From Halorarum halophilum (GTDB taxonomy: Archaea; Halobacteriota; Halobacteria; Halobacteriales; Haloferacaceae), in contig NZ_CP058529.1 in NCBI RefSeq assembly GCF_013401515.1, positions 3,162,001-3,226,000 on the forward strand: a DNA stretch of 64,000 bases. Direction: 5' to 3'. The notes under the pieces are model-generated. The model saw nothing but the letters and a program-made list of their open reading frames with translations. It was not told the DNA's origin and did not search any database. Below, in pieces: positions 52,160 to 62,532 of this stretch; the stretch's first letter is position 1; each line of letters starts with the position of its first letter. A program made the translations under genes and the position numbers.

Positions 52160-52558
52160 TTAGTCGCCAGCGTCAACTGGCCCCTTGTACTTCGATTTCA
52201 TCTTCTCCCCCTCATGCCACTGGTAGTAGTAGCGGTTGTCGTTGATGTTCTTCTCGACGATGTTCGCTTTCGCAGGGACACCTTCTGGACGATCACTGTT
52301 GTCGGTGCGACCTTCACGAACGACGTCTTCCTCCTCCTTCACCACTTCAGCGTGGACTTCCTTCCATGACGCGAACTTCTTAGAGTGGGTAGCGGTTTGG
52401 CAGAGAGTTTGAGGATCCTGTCGATTTAACGCATCAACGACATGCTGCGGGAGGTCATCCGAAGCTTCCGGTGCCGTGTCCGTTACTATCTTAACCAACA
52501 ATTGAATATCCTGAACTGTAAACAGGTAGGTTAAGATCAGATAGTTGAGGAGGATCAC
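52160..52558 (-). CDS. hypothetical protein, C-terminus DUF6788-like
   Basis: 132 residues. Short hydrophobic N-terminus, then charged helices ('SWKEVHAEVVKEEEDVVREGR') and a C-terminal segment 'NRYYYQWHEGEKMKSKYKGPV', the Y-Y-Y-x-x-x-x-E-G-x-x-x-S-K-Y-x-G pattern I know from small haloarchaeal DUF6788-type proteins. The gene is in the decaying region, so it may be a fragment. Confidence 0.45.
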   Translation of the reverse strand: MILLNYLILTYLFTVQDIQLLVKIVTDTAPEASDDLPQHVVDALNRQDPQTLCQTATHSKKFASWKEVHAEVVKEEEDVVREGRTDNSDRPEGVPAKANIVEKNINDNRYYYQWHEGEKMKSKYKGPVDAGD

Positions 52559-52775
52559 TTGGGATTGATTCGCTCCTTGACGCTAGGCTTCGTGGTTCTA
52601 GCGGGCTGTTCTCGGCGTCCGCTCGTCTTCTCTTCAACAGTAAAAGTACACGCGCTGCGCCTCCCCGGCTGTAACTTCGTCGGTGCCATTTGGTCTAGCG
52701 CAAGTTTCAACGATCGGTCTTGCCGGAGGGGATTGTGAATGCCGTGAGGAGCGTCGATTGGTTCAGTTCAGGAAG

Positions 52776-53984
52776 TCAGTGTTCGGTCTCATCCCCGAGA
52801 TGCGACCGGAGCACGTCAGCATCTTTGTTGCCAGCGCCAGTATTTAGGATAATGACTGTATCATCTGGGCCAAACTCTCCTCTCTCAGCTAATTCGAAGG
52901 CCCCACTGACGGCGGCAGCACAGGTTGGCGCTAGTTCTAGGCCTTCGCAGGCTGCGATTTCGAGTGCAGCATCAAGGATTGCTTCATCGGGTGTCGCAAC
53001 AGCACCTCCGTTACTCTCACGGAGCGCGTCCAGAATCAACGAGCTTGCACCTGGGTCAGGGATCGCGATTCCACCACAGATGGTATCGACAGTAGTCCAC
53101 GGCACATGTGTATCTTCACCAGCGTCCCATGCCTCGACAATTGGTGCACACCCGGACGACTGTGCGGCGTACATACCGGGTAACTCATCGACCAACCCAA
53201 GCTCGCGAAGTTCCTTTGCCGCCTTATGCATGCCAACGAGGCCGACTCCGCCTCCCGTCGGATAGACAACGGCATCAGGAACGTCCCAATCCAGTTGTTC
53301 GATTACTTCTAATGCCATCGTCTTTTTTCCCTCATGACGATACGGGGTGACAAACGTTTGGACGGGATACCAGTCTTCTGTCCGCAGACTGTCTTCTAAA
53401 GCACTGCCAGCATCCCCGATCTGTGAATCGCCTCCAATTGGCGCCGTAACTGTCAGTTTGCCATTGTGCACCTCGACCATGGCCTTTTGAACGAATCCTG
53501 AACGCTCAGGGAGGAAGACGTTTGAATCCAGCCCCGCTTTTGCAGCGTAGGCCGAAGCCGCTTGGCCAGCGTTACCGGCAGAAGCCAGCGCGATTTCATC
53601 CGAACCATGTTCGACTGCTGCAGTCACGGCGGCGCTCTGCCCTCGGTCTTTAAAGGTTCCTGTTGGATTACGCCCTTCATCTTTCACGTAGACGTTTCCG
53701 ACACCCATCTGTTCGGCGAGGTCCGGACACTCAACCAATGCGGTAGCCCCTTCGTCAAGTGTAATAGCAGATTCCGCCGGAAACGGGAGGAGTTCCTCGT
53801 ACCGCCACATCGAGTCGAACCGTCGGTTGGCAAGGTCCTCTCGCGTTATCTCAATTGAATCATAATCATAGGCTGGGTCCAGAATCCCGTTGCAGTCCGG
53901 GCAGCGGTGGGTTGCCGTTTCAGCGTCGAACAAAGTACCGCAGTCTACACACTCTACGCCTAGAAATGCCTCTGTCGTCTCCAT
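52776..53984 (-). CDS. thrC: threonine synthase
   Basis: 402 residues. N-terminal zinc-ribbon-like 'ECVDCGTLFDAETATHRCPDCNG', then the PLP fold with the Schiff-base Lys K112 in 'NPTGTFKDRGQS', 'ALASAGNAGQAASAYAAKAGL' and 'VVYPTGGGVGLVGMHKA' (PLP phosphate loop G-G-G). It converts O-phosphohomoserine to threonine. Homoserine dehydrogenase with an ACT partner lies 27 kb away in the window. Haloarchaea often have several ThrC-like proteins; a Thr/other-substrate distinction is not decidable here. Confidence 0.88.
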   Translation of the reverse strand: METTEAFLGVECVDCGTLFDAETATHRCPDCNGILDPAYDYDSIEITREDLANRRFDSMWRYEELLPFPAESAITLDEGATALVECPDLAEQMGVGNVYVKDEGRNPTGTFKDRGQSAAVTAAVEHGSDEIALASAGNAGQAASAYAAKAGLDSNVFLPERSGFVQKAMVEVHNGKLTVTAPIGGDSQIGDAGSALEDSLRTEDWYPVQTFVTPYRHEGKKTMALEVIEQLDWDVPDAVVYPTGGGVGLVGMHKAAKELRELGLVDELPGMYAAQSSGCAPIVEAWDAGEDTHVPWTTVDTICGGIAIPDPGASSLILDALRESNGGAVATPDEAILDAALEIAACEGLELAPTCAAAVSGAFELAERGEFGPDDTVIILNTGAGNKDADVLRSHLGDETEH

Positions 53985-54056
53985 AAAAATCTACCATGAG
54001 AAGCGGTCATAAGGAAGTATGTGCTGCGGCAAGATATCTCAATACAACACTCCGTT

Positions 54057-57000
54057 TTAGTCGAGGACGGCGGCGAGCGCTTCGACGGGGTGAGGCGGCT
54101 CCACTTCGCCGGCGACATCCTCGAGTTGCGAGCGGCAGGATTCGCCTGGTGCGACCACCATCCCGTCCGGGGCTTCGGCGACCTGATCGCTGAGGATGCC
54201 GCCGATGGCGCGGCTAAGCGAGTCATGTTCGGCCTCGTAGCCGAACGTACCTGCCATCCCGCAGCAGCCTGAATCAAGCGGGCTGACATCGTATCCAGCC
54301 CGTCGGAGGACACCAACCGCGTGGTGGTCTTTCTTCGTGGACTTCTGGTGGCAGTGACCATGATAGACCAGCTGTTCGGAGGACGTGGGGGACGTCCAGT
54401 CTATGGCATCATCAAGCTGGAACATATCGAGGTATTCACATACACCGTAGGCGTTGCTCGCGAGTGAGTCCGCCGCACCGCCGAGTAGGTCACAGTAATC
54501 CGATTGGAACATCACAGCGTCGGAAGGTTCCACAAGCACGACGTCCCAGCCGTCGGCGATCCGCGGGTCGAGCGCTTCGACGTTCGCAGCGGCGGTCGTA
54601 CGGGACTGGTCGAGAAACCCCTTTGAGTGGGCGGGCCGCCCCGAGTCGGTGCGCTCGGCGAGATCGATGTGGACGCCCGCAGCCTCTAGGACTCGGACCG
54701 CATCCTTCCCAATGGCCGGGTTCACGTAGTTCGTGAACGTGTCGGGGAACAGCAACGCCTTCCTGGCGGCGTCTGTCTCTGAGACGCGGGGGCCGCGCGT
54801 GGCCCACCAGTCCTGCAGCGTATCGCGCTCAAACGTCGGCAGGTCGCGGGTACGGCTGATACCGACAGTAGCTTCCATGAGTCGGCGACTACCTGGAATG
54901 CTGGTGAGCCAATTAGAAAGCGGCGCAGTCGCGCTCCCGAGTGCAGCGAAGGTATCTACGTTTGCGAAGAGACGGTCGCGGAGACCGGAGCCATGGCGCT
55001 CGTGGTACTCGTGGGTCACTTCGGCCTTCAATTTCGCCATGTCGACCTCGCTGGGACAGTCATGTGAACAGCCCTTGCAGCCGACACAAAGGTCCAGTAC
55101 CTCGTGCATGAACTCGACGTCGAACGCCTCGCCCTCGGGAAGGTCGCCGCTCATTGCTTGCCGGAGCATGTTCGCCCGGCCACGCGTCGATAGCACCTCC
55201 TCGTTGGCCGCGCGATAGGTTGGGCACATCATGCCCCCAGTGGTATCTTGCTTACCACGACAGCCACCACAACCATGACATAGTTCTGCCATTCCCCGGA
55301 ACCCGTTCTCGTTGTCCCACTCGAGGACGGGGTCGAAGCCGGCGTCGAACTCGTAGTCGGGGTCGAACCGGAGGTTCTCGGTCATGTCCACATCGCCACA
55401 GACGTGCCCGGGGTTGAACAGCCAGTCCGGGTCGAACGCGGTCTTGAGCGACCGGAAGGTCTCCCAGAGGCCGTCGCCGTACAGCTTCCGGTTCCACTGG
55501 GTGCGCGCCCGACCGTCGCCATGTTCGCCCGACACCGACCCGCCGTACTCGACGATGAGGTCCGTGACCGCGTCTGCAATCGACTCCATCGCCTCAACTT
55601 CGAGAGGCTCCTTGGTGTTGATCAGTGGGCGGACGTGGAGGACGCCGGGGCCGGCATGCCCGTAGAAGGATGCGAACGTGTCGTGCTCAGCGAGAATCTC
55701 CCGGAAGCTCTGGACATACTCGGTCAAGTGCTCGGGCGGTACGGCGCAGTCCTCGATGAACGAGATGTGTTTTGCATCTGAGGTCCGTCCAAGGAGGATG
55801 GGCATCGCCGCTTTCCGGAGCTTCCAGAAGGACGCCCGATCTGCGTCGTTGTGTGCCTCGAGCGCTGCGAACGCGGAAGTATTGTACTCACCGCTGCCAG
55901 CCTTTGAAATACGGTCGTCGATCAGGTCGGCGACTTTCTGTTCGCCCTCTGCGTTGGTCTCGGCGTAGAACTCGACCAGCAGTGCAGCCTCAGTTCCATC
56001 GGGGAGCATCCCCGCGACCTCCGCGAACTCGGCGGTGTCGCGAGCTAGGTCGAGGAGTACATCGTCGATGAGTTCGACCGCGGACGCGTCGTGCTCAAGG
56101 ACGTGTGGCATGTCCTCCATCGCCGCATCGACGCTCCGGTAGGTCAGGAACGCGAGCGACGTCGTCTCCGGCACCGGTTCGAGCGAGACCTCAGCCTCGG
56201 TGACGACCGCGAGGGTCCCCTCGCTGCCGGCCAGCAGTCGAGCGAGATTAACCGAGCCCTCCGCAGCTTCCTCGATCAATACGTTAAGATTGTACCCCGA
56301 GACGTTCCGCTTCATGGCGGGGTACGCCTCCTCGACGGCTTCGGCGTCTTCGTCAACGATGCGCGCGATTTCGGCGTGGATGCGACCTCTGAGGTCGCCG
56401 GTGGGGTCTGCGCGCTCGCGGAGTTCAGTCAGGGTGACCTCGCCGAACGTCGCCACAGTACCGTCCGCGAGGACGACCTCGCAGGACTCGACGTACGCAT
56501 CGGTCTTCCCGTACTTCAGCGAGTGGGCACCCGTCGAGTTGTTGCCGATGGCGCCGCCAATCACACTGCGATTTCCGGCGGCCGGGTCAGGCGCGAACTT
56601 CAGTCCGAACGGCTCTAGATCCGCGTTGACGTCAGCGAGCACTGCGCCGGCCTGAACGCGTGCCCGGCGGGCGTCAGAATCGATCTCGATCACGCCGTCC
56701 ATGTGCCGTGCAAGATCGAGGACGACCGCCTCGTTGACGGCCTGGCCGGCGAGGCTGGTTCCACCCCCGCGCGGGAGCACCGGGACCTTCCGCTCCGCAC
56801 AGTACTCGACGGTCGCACTCACGTCGGCGGTGTCATGCGGGAAGACGACGCCGACCGGCGTCACCTCGTACGCACTCGCGTCGGTCGCGTACAACTGTCG
56901 TGTGTACTCGTCGAACCGGACCTCGCCGTCGACGAGTCCCTCGAGATCAGAGACGAGTGCAGGCCGCTCGACGGACTTGCCGCTGTAGTCGTAGTTCGCG

Positions 57001-57065
57001 CGTGGGTCGGTCGCCGGATCGTCGTGCTCCTGGTCGATTGTGGAGTCTCGTTCGCTTGCCGTCAC
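54057..57065 (-). CDS. FAD-binding/Fe-S oxidoreductase (GlcD-GlpC fusion, D-2-hydroxyacid dehydrogenase type)
   Basis: 1002 residues. N-terminal FAD-binding domain ('VPVLPRGGGTSLAGQAVNEAVVLDL' and 'NRSVIGGAIGNNSTGAHSLKYGKTDAYV'), FAD-oxidase C domain (about 290-540, 'GHAGPGVLHVRPLINT' and 'SGEHGDGRARTQWN'), two 4Fe-4S clusters ('LCHGCGGC' and 'CVGCKGCSHDCPSEVD'), then CCG domains with 'YHGHCHQ' and 'DSGCCGMAG'. Family members oxidise D-lactate, glycolate or D-2-hydroxyglutarate with electrons to quinone. It is divergent from the xylose-dehydrogenase-like gene and may serve the same pathway, for example through glycolate or 2-hydroxyglutarate. Confidence 0.9.
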   Translation of the reverse strand: MTASERDSTIDQEHDDPATDPRANYDYSGKSVERPALVSDLEGLVDGEVRFDEYTRQLYATDASAYEVTPVGVVFPHDTADVSATVEYCAERKVPVLPRGGGTSLAGQAVNEAVVLDLARHMDGVIEIDSDARRARVQAGAVLADVNADLEPFGLKFAPDPAAGNRSVIGGAIGNNSTGAHSLKYGKTDAYVESCEVVLADGTVATFGEVTLTELRERADPTGDLRGRIHAEIARIVDEDAEAVEEAYPAMKRNVSGYNLNVLIEEAAEGSVNLARLLAGSEGTLAVVTEAEVSLEPVPETTSLAFLTYRSVDAAMEDMPHVLEHDASAVELIDDVLLDLARDTAEFAEVAGMLPDGTEAALLVEFYAETNAEGEQKVADLIDDRISKAGSGEYNTSAFAALEAHNDADRASFWKLRKAAMPILLGRTSDAKHISFIEDCAVPPEHLTEYVQSFREILAEHDTFASFYGHAGPGVLHVRPLINTKEPLEVEAMESIADAVTDLIVEYGGSVSGEHGDGRARTQWNRKLYGDGLWETFRSLKTAFDPDWLFNPGHVCGDVDMTENLRFDPDYEFDAGFDPVLEWDNENGFRGMAELCHGCGGCRGKQDTTGGMMCPTYRAANEEVLSTRGRANMLRQAMSGDLPEGEAFDVEFMHEVLDLCVGCKGCSHDCPSEVDMAKLKAEVTHEYHERHGSGLRDRLFANVDTFAALGSATAPLSNWLTSIPGSRRLMEATVGISRTRDLPTFERDTLQDWWATRGPRVSETDAARKALLFPDTFTNYVNPAIGKDAVRVLEAAGVHIDLAERTDSGRPAHSKGFLDQSRTTAAANVEALDPRIADGWDVVLVEPSDAVMFQSDYCDLLGGAADSLASNAYGVCEYLDMFQLDDAIDWTSPTSSEQLVYHGHCHQKSTKKDHHAVGVLRRAGYDVSPLDSGCCGMAGTFGYEAEHDSLSRAIGGILSDQVAEAPDGMVVAPGESCRSQLEDVAGEVEPPHPVEALAAVLD

Positions 57066-57246
57066 GTGTCTCTCCTTTGTTCCGTTGTAGAACGGTGATA
57101 CGCCTCACAGTGGTAAAAGGTTCGACCGTACGTCGACCTCGATATCGACTCTGCAACACCGTGTACCGAAACCACAACGCCCACAGCGGACTACCATCAG
57201 GAGTATCGCACGAGGCTTTAAGCCGAAGAGCGCGGAGGAATTTGAC

Positions 57247-58335
57247 ATGGACCTGGACGATATTCTTGGCGATAGCTGTGCGCGTGACTGGCAAACCATC
57301 GATCCCACCGCTGTGAGCCCCGTTCGGTTCGCCGTCATCGGGCTCGGCTGGTTCACTCGTGGACGAGCGTTACCCGCGCTCGAAGCGAGCGACGTCTGCG
57401 AACCGACGGTACTCGTCAGCAGCACCGCGGAAAAAGCCAAGACCGTCAGTGCCGAAACCGCTGGTGAACAGACGGGAATCGACTACGACGCCTTCCATGA
57501 TGGCTCGGCGGCGGCGGAATACGATGCGGTCTACATCTGTACACCCAACGCGTTGCATCTACCCTACGTTGAGACGGCCGCGGAGTTGGGCAAGCACGTT
57601 CTCTGTGAGAAGCCGATGGAGCGCGATAGTGACCGAGCGCGCCAACTGGTTGAGACGTGCGAGGCAGCAGGGATCGAATGCATGATCGCCTATCGAATGC
57701 AGACGGAACCCGCCGTCCGCCGAGCCCGCGAGATCGTCGCTGAGGGCTACGTCGGCGAACCAATGGCGGTGAACGGCGACATGTCCCAGCGATTGCTCGA
57801 CCGTGTGAATCCCGACCCTGACCAGTGGCGCCTCGACGAGGAACTGGCCGGCGGCGGCGCACTGTTCGATATTGGCATCTACCCGCTCAATACCGCTCGC
57901 TTCCTGCTCGATGCCGATCCCGTGGAGGTCACCGGAAAGGTGTCGAGTTCGCACGATGCCTTCGACGAGGTCGACGAGACGGTTTCGTTCAGTGTGGAGT
58001 TCCCTGACGGCGTCTTCGGCTCGTGTTATGCGAGTCACAATGCACGCCAGTCGAGCGGGATTACGCTCACCGGAACCGAGGGGCAGGTCAGGATCGAACC
58101 GGCCTTCTTCCAGGACCAGACACGGAAGCTCCACATCTCACGGGGCGACGGTTGGGCGTCAGTCAGGCTGACGAAGGTTGACCAGATGCTCGAAGAATTC
58201 GACTACTTCGCTGACCGCATCAGCGGTGACGCGCCAATGGAACCCGATGCGGCACACGGCTTAGTCGACATGCACGTCATGGAGGCCATTTACGAGGGCG
58301 CAGAAGGTAGGGCGTGGGTCGACGTCAGTCGGTAA
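57247..58335 (+). CDS. Gfo/Idh/MocA oxidoreductase, D-xylose 1-dehydrogenase-like
   Basis: 362 residues. Rossmann 'RFAVIGLGWFTRGRALPALEAS', the 'YICTPNALHLPYVETAAELGKHVLCEKPM' motif (E-K-P catalytic Lys), and C-terminal alpha/beta domain with 'GGGALFDIGIYPLNTARFLL' (catalytic D...Y/H). The haloarchaeal-specific lead (residues 1-27) and sequence fit the NADP+ xylose dehydrogenase (XacA-type) starting the oxidative pentose pathway. It lies next to an alpha-xylosidase-like enzyme. Glucose-fructose oxidoreductase and related sugars are alternatives. Confidence 0.85.
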   Translation: MDLDDILGDSCARDWQTIDPTAVSPVRFAVIGLGWFTRGRALPALEASDVCEPTVLVSSTAEKAKTVSAETAGEQTGIDYDAFHDGSAAAEYDAVYICTPNALHLPYVETAAELGKHVLCEKPMERDSDRARQLVETCEAAGIECMIAYRMQTEPAVRRAREIVAEGYVGEPMAVNGDMSQRLLDRVNPDPDQWRLDEELAGGGALFDIGIYPLNTARFLLDADPVEVTGKVSSSHDAFDEVDETVSFSVEFPDGVFGSCYASHNARQSSGITLTGTEGQVRIEPAFFQDQTRKLHISRGDGWASVRLTKVDQMLEEFDYFADRISGDAPMEPDAAHGLVDMHVMEAIYEGAEGRAWVDVSR

Positions 58336-58367
58336 CGGTCTCGTCCTCTATCAACGACACCGGTTTT

Positions 58368-60779
58368 TCACGCCAGATCGACGGTGAGGGTCTCCCGAGA
58401 TTCGTCGTAAGACCACGATCCCGGGGTCGGGGTCCCGTCGACCCGTTCAACTCTGTCGCCGTCGAGGGTGACCGTCTCGGGTGGCGACTCGATATCGGTC
58501 ACCTCCGCGACGAACAGGTCGGAGCGACCGTCATCACCGACGTGCAGAGCGAGCGATTCCTCGTCGAGTGTCACCTCGATGTTGACGAGCGCATTGGCAT
58601 CTTCGTCGTAGAATTCAGCTGCCGTCGCGACGCTGCCGTGGCCATCCGGCGTGATTCGAAGGGTGACCGACTCCGGCGTCCCCTCTTGGACCGTCTGGGT
58701 TGCCTCACCTATCGGGATGACGCTGTTCGCCCGAATGAACACGGGCATCTCGTCCAGGTCGGTCTCCAGGTGCAGCGTCTGGCCGCCCATGTGGTACTCC
58801 CCGGACCAGTAGTCGACCCAGTCGTCACCCTCCGGAAGGTACACTGACACCTGGCCGGATGTCTCGAAGACGGGCGCGACCAAGAGTGAGTCACCCAGCA
58901 GGTACTGAAGTTCGATATCATAGGTCCGGGGGTCGTCTTGGTACTCCAGTACGAGCGGTCGTACCACTGGCAGGCCGGTGTGCGTGGCCTCCTCGGCGAC
59001 GGTATAGAGGTACGGCAGTAACTGGTAGCGTAGTTCAGCATACTTCTTGAAGATGCGCACAGCCTCCTCGCCGAAGGCCCAGGGCTCTCGCGGCGTCGTG
59101 CCGTGACAACGTGCATGGCTGGAAAGAAGGCCGAACTGGACCCACCTAATGTACACCTCGTCGTCTGGTGTCCCTCTGAAACCACCAATGTCGTGGCTCC
59201 AGAACGGGAAGCCCGACATCGACATACCGAGGCCGCCACGGAGGGCTGACGCCATCCCGTGGAAAGAAGTCTGAGCGTCGCCGCCCCAGTACATCGGGAA
59301 CCGCTGACTGCCAGTCCACGCCGACCGACCCCAGACGAGGGCGTCCTTCTCGCCGTTTACGTCCTTGACGGCCTCGTAAACTGTTCTATTATAGAGGAAG
59401 GGGTAGTAGTTGTGAACCGTCTTCCCGGTCAGACCGTTGTCGAACACGGCGTCCTCAGGAATCGCTTCGCCATAGTCTGTCTTGAACACGTCAACGCCCA
59501 TTTCGAGGAGTCTTCGGTGTTTCTCCTGCCACCAGTCAATGGCGCCCGGGTCGGTGAAGTCGACGATCGCGCCGGCGTAGTCGCCCTGGCAGAGGTCGTC
59601 CATTACGTAGGGTTTCCCGGTCGAGTCCTCAACGAAGTATTCGTTCTCGACCCCCGTCGTGAACGCCTCGGACCCTACCGGCACGTACGGATGTTCCCAC
59701 AGCGAGAGGTGAAACTCCTGCTCGTCCAGCCAGTCGATCATCCCTTCGGGATCGGGGAACTGCTCGGTATCCCACTGAAGATCCGTCGAGCGGAACTCCC
59801 GCATCCAGAAGGGATCGAGGTGGATTACGTCACAGGGGATTTTCTCATCGCGCAGGCGGGTGGCGATGTCTTCGAGGTGGTCCCGGGACTCGTAGCCGAG
59901 CCGGGACATCCAGACGCCGAAGCTCCACTTTGGCGGGCGTGGGGACCGGCCACTGAACGCTGTGTACTCCTCAATAATATCGGCGAACGAGGGTCCATCG
60001 AAGAAGACGAACGAGAAGGTGTCGTCAGCCACGTCGATGGTAGCGCTCGCCGACGAGGTAGCGCCCAAATCGTACTCGACGCGAGCAGTTGTGTCGACCA
60101 GGAACCCGAAGCCATGCGAGGAGAGATGGAAAGGAACGTTCTTGTAAGACTTCTCCGTCTCGGTTCCCATCGGTTCGACAGTCCAAGAGGTGAGCTTCTG
60201 GCCTCGCTTGTCGAAGTTCGTAAACTTCTCGCCGAAGCCATAGAAGTGTTCGTCCGGGCCGAGCGCGAATGTGGTCCCAGTCCGTTCGACGCGGCGAGGG
60301 CCGTGGTTCTTGATCTCCTCGGCGAAGCTGAGTGGTTCGATACGGCGTTCGCCGCGAACGTCAACGTCACCGCGTTGCTCCTCGAGCAGGACGGTTCCGT
60401 CTCGGCGTTCGACGGCAAAGGTCCACTTCGTAAGGCCGACGATCACCCGAAGGTCAGTAGACTCGACGACGAGCGCGTCGTCCTCTTCGGTGACCTCGAC
60501 TTCGACGTCGGTTGTGATGGCCGACGCGTCCAAGTCAGTGAGCGATTCGGTCGCGCCGGCCTCGGGGTTCGCCGTGAACTCGAATCGGAACGTCGAGGGG
60601 TTGTAGAACATCAGCGAGATGGGAAATCGGCGGTCGACGGGTACGTCACCGGTTCGCTGGGTCTCCTCGCGGTACTTGAAATCAGCACCGACGAACGATT
60701 CATCGGTCTGGCAGTGTAGCGTCACGCCTCGGTCGTCAGTCTCGTAGCTGTCGACAGTCGCGACTGTACTCCGTTGCAT
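58368..60779 (-). CDS. glycoside hydrolase family 31, alpha-xylosidase-like
   Basis: 803 residues from the ATG at 60779; the ATG at 60824 would add 15 residues. GH31 layout: N-terminal beta-sandwich, (beta/alpha)8 barrel from about 280, C-terminal beta domains. Nucleophile D435 in 'VFKTDYGEAIP' and acid/base D530 in 'FWSHDIGGF'. 'DNGLTGKTVHNYYPFLYNRTVYEAVKD' and 'SAWTGSQRFPMYWGGDAQTSFHGMASALRGGLGMSMSGF' resemble the YicI alpha-xylosidase branch, not the alpha-glucosidase branch. It has no signal peptide, so it acts inside the cell on imported xylosides. It is convergent with the xylose-dehydrogenase-like gene, separated by 32 bp. Confidence 0.88.
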   Translation of the reverse strand: MQRSTVATVDSYETDDRGVTLHCQTDESFVGADFKYREETQRTGDVPVDRRFPISLMFYNPSTFRFEFTANPEAGATESLTDLDASAITTDVEVEVTEEDDALVVESTDLRVIVGLTKWTFAVERRDGTVLLEEQRGDVDVRGERRIEPLSFAEEIKNHGPRRVERTGTTFALGPDEHFYGFGEKFTNFDKRGQKLTSWTVEPMGTETEKSYKNVPFHLSSHGFGFLVDTTARVEYDLGATSSASATIDVADDTFSFVFFDGPSFADIIEEYTAFSGRSPRPPKWSFGVWMSRLGYESRDHLEDIATRLRDEKIPCDVIHLDPFWMREFRSTDLQWDTEQFPDPEGMIDWLDEQEFHLSLWEHPYVPVGSEAFTTGVENEYFVEDSTGKPYVMDDLCQGDYAGAIVDFTDPGAIDWWQEKHRRLLEMGVDVFKTDYGEAIPEDAVFDNGLTGKTVHNYYPFLYNRTVYEAVKDVNGEKDALVWGRSAWTGSQRFPMYWGGDAQTSFHGMASALRGGLGMSMSGFPFWSHDIGGFRGTPDDEVYIRWVQFGLLSSHARCHGTTPREPWAFGEEAVRIFKKYAELRYQLLPYLYTVAEEATHTGLPVVRPLVLEYQDDPRTYDIELQYLLGDSLLVAPVFETSGQVSVYLPEGDDWVDYWSGEYHMGGQTLHLETDLDEMPVFIRANSVIPIGEATQTVQEGTPESVTLRITPDGHGSVATAAEFYDEDANALVNIEVTLDEESLALHVGDDGRSDLFVAEVTDIESPPETVTLDGDRVERVDGTPTPGSWSYDESRETLTVDLA

Positions 60780-60874
60780 ACAGCCCCCAGACTCAGGAGG
60801 ACGTAATAGCTTTTGGTTGTCCAACTTCTACATCGCGCGACGCTGCAAATTGCTAGCAACCGCGGATAGCCAAC

Positions 60875-62353
60875 TCAGAGATCAGTGAAGCCCTGGTGGA
60901 AGCCGACTAGCTTCGTCCGGGAGAAGTGTTCGACAGCGTACTTGATTCCCTCCTTGCCGACGCCTGAATCCTTGAACCCTCCGTAGGGCATATGGTCGGC
61001 ACGGAAGCCGCTGACTGTGTTGATGTTGACGCCGCCAGCGTCGATAGCGTCCGCTGCACGCTTGGCGCGGTCGATGTCCTGTGTGAACAGGCCCGCCTCG
61101 AGGCCGTACTCTGTATTGTTCGCCTCGTCGATGGCCTCATCGAAGTCTGCGACCGCAATAACAGGGACCAGCGGGCCAAACGTCTCTTCCTTTGCGGCGG
61201 GCATTTCTGGCGTCACGCCGGAGAGGACAGTCGGCTCGAAGATGCGCTCGCCAAGGTCACTCCCGTAGCGACCCCCGTACTCCACGGTTGCACCCTGCTC
61301 AACAGTCTGCTCGAACAGATTAACGACGGTTTTGAATTGGTCGTCGTCAACCATAGAGGCGATGTCCGTCTCGTCATCGAACGGGTCACCGATCGTAAGC
61401 GACGCTGCGGCGTCAACCAACGCGTCGATTAGTTCGTCTTCGATGTCCTCGTGGACGAGTACCCGTTCGACGCTGTTACACACTTGGCCAGCATTCGAGC
61501 ACGCACCCCCGACGACCTGTGTCGCGGCCTGCTCGATATCCGTGTCTGACCAGACGATAGTCGGATCGTTTCCGCCGAGTTCAAGCGTGAGTTCCTTCAT
61601 CCCGCTATTGTCCGCGAGGTATTTCCCAACGGCGGTCGATCCAGTGAAGGAGATAGCCTCCACTGCCTCGTGAGCCAGGATAGCGTCCCCCACGGTAGAT
61701 CCGCTTCCGGTGACCACGTTCACCAGCCCATCGGGTGCGCCAATGAGGTCGGTGGCTTCGTCAAGGCACTCGAACAACACGATTGACGAGAGGGGCGTGT
61801 TCGTCGCAGGCTTGCCGACAACGGCGTTTCCGGCTGCGAGAGCGGGCCCGACCTTGTGAACCATCAGGTTCAGCGGGAAGTTGAACGGCGTAATGGCCGC
61901 GACGACGCCTAGCGGTTCACGCTGGGTGAAGCAGTGGTCCTTCGCAAACCCCTTCTGGGCGTCCATTGGGACGTACTCGCCGAACATCCGCTTAGCTTCC
62001 TCCGCTGAGAGGCGAAGTGTCTGGACGGCACGATCGACCTCGGTCTTTGACTCGCCGATAGGTTTGCCCTGCTCGCTGGTGATGATGCGGGCGACCTCGT
62101 CGGCCCGGGACTCCAGTTTCTCGGCGGTCGTCATTAGCAGTTCGTAGCGCTCGTAGGCTGAGAGCGTCGAAGCTTCCTGGGCGCGAGCGGCGGCCTCAAT
62201 GGCCTCGTTCACCTGCTCCGTCCCAGCCATCGGAATTGAACCCACGTGCTCGCCGTCATAGGGATGTACCACGTCCGTCCGTTCGTCTGCGCTGACCCAT
62301 TCGCCACCGACGAGCATGTCCTTGTCTAAGCTACTCGCTGTTTCAAGACTCAT
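60875..62353 (-). CDS. aldehyde dehydrogenase (alpha-ketoglutarate-semialdehyde dehydrogenase candidate)
   Basis: 492 residues. ALDH signature 'VTGSGSTVGDAIL', catalytic Glu in 'MKELTLELGGNDPTIVW' and Cys in 'GACSNAGQVCNSVERVLV'. Motifs 'PFNFPLNLMVHKVGPALAAGNAVVGKPA' bind NAD(P). In the Weimberg route the enzyme oxidises 2-oxoglutarate semialdehyde to 2-oxoglutarate (XacF in Haloferax). The neighbouring DapA-like gene and xylose dehydrogenase support this, but succinate-semialdehyde or lactaldehyde dehydrogenase is possible. Confidence 0.85.
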   Translation of the reverse strand: MSLETASSLDKDMLVGGEWVSADERTDVVHPYDGEHVGSIPMAGTEQVNEAIEAAARAQEASTLSAYERYELLMTTAEKLESRADEVARIITSEQGKPIGESKTEVDRAVQTLRLSAEEAKRMFGEYVPMDAQKGFAKDHCFTQREPLGVVAAITPFNFPLNLMVHKVGPALAAGNAVVGKPATNTPLSSIVLFECLDEATDLIGAPDGLVNVVTGSGSTVGDAILAHEAVEAISFTGSTAVGKYLADNSGMKELTLELGGNDPTIVWSDTDIEQAATQVVGGACSNAGQVCNSVERVLVHEDIEDELIDALVDAAASLTIGDPFDDETDIASMVDDDQFKTVVNLFEQTVEQGATVEYGGRYGSDLGERIFEPTVLSGVTPEMPAAKEETFGPLVPVIAVADFDEAIDEANNTEYGLEAGLFTQDIDRAKRAADAIDAGGVNINTVSGFRADHMPYGGFKDSGVGKEGIKYAVEHFSRTKLVGFHQGFTDL

Positions 62354-62532
62354 ACAGGGATGGAGTCTCAGCGCGAAATTAAGTGTTGCCCCGATAGGCG
62401 GCGGAGATTAAACAGAGCATCGTTCGCCGGGCCGCCGTCGCAGCGGATTCGATCCGCGAGGACCCGACCGCTCTCTTCGTCGATGTCGCTGGCATCCCAA
62501 ATTATAAACTAACGGTCGACTAGTCCAGCATC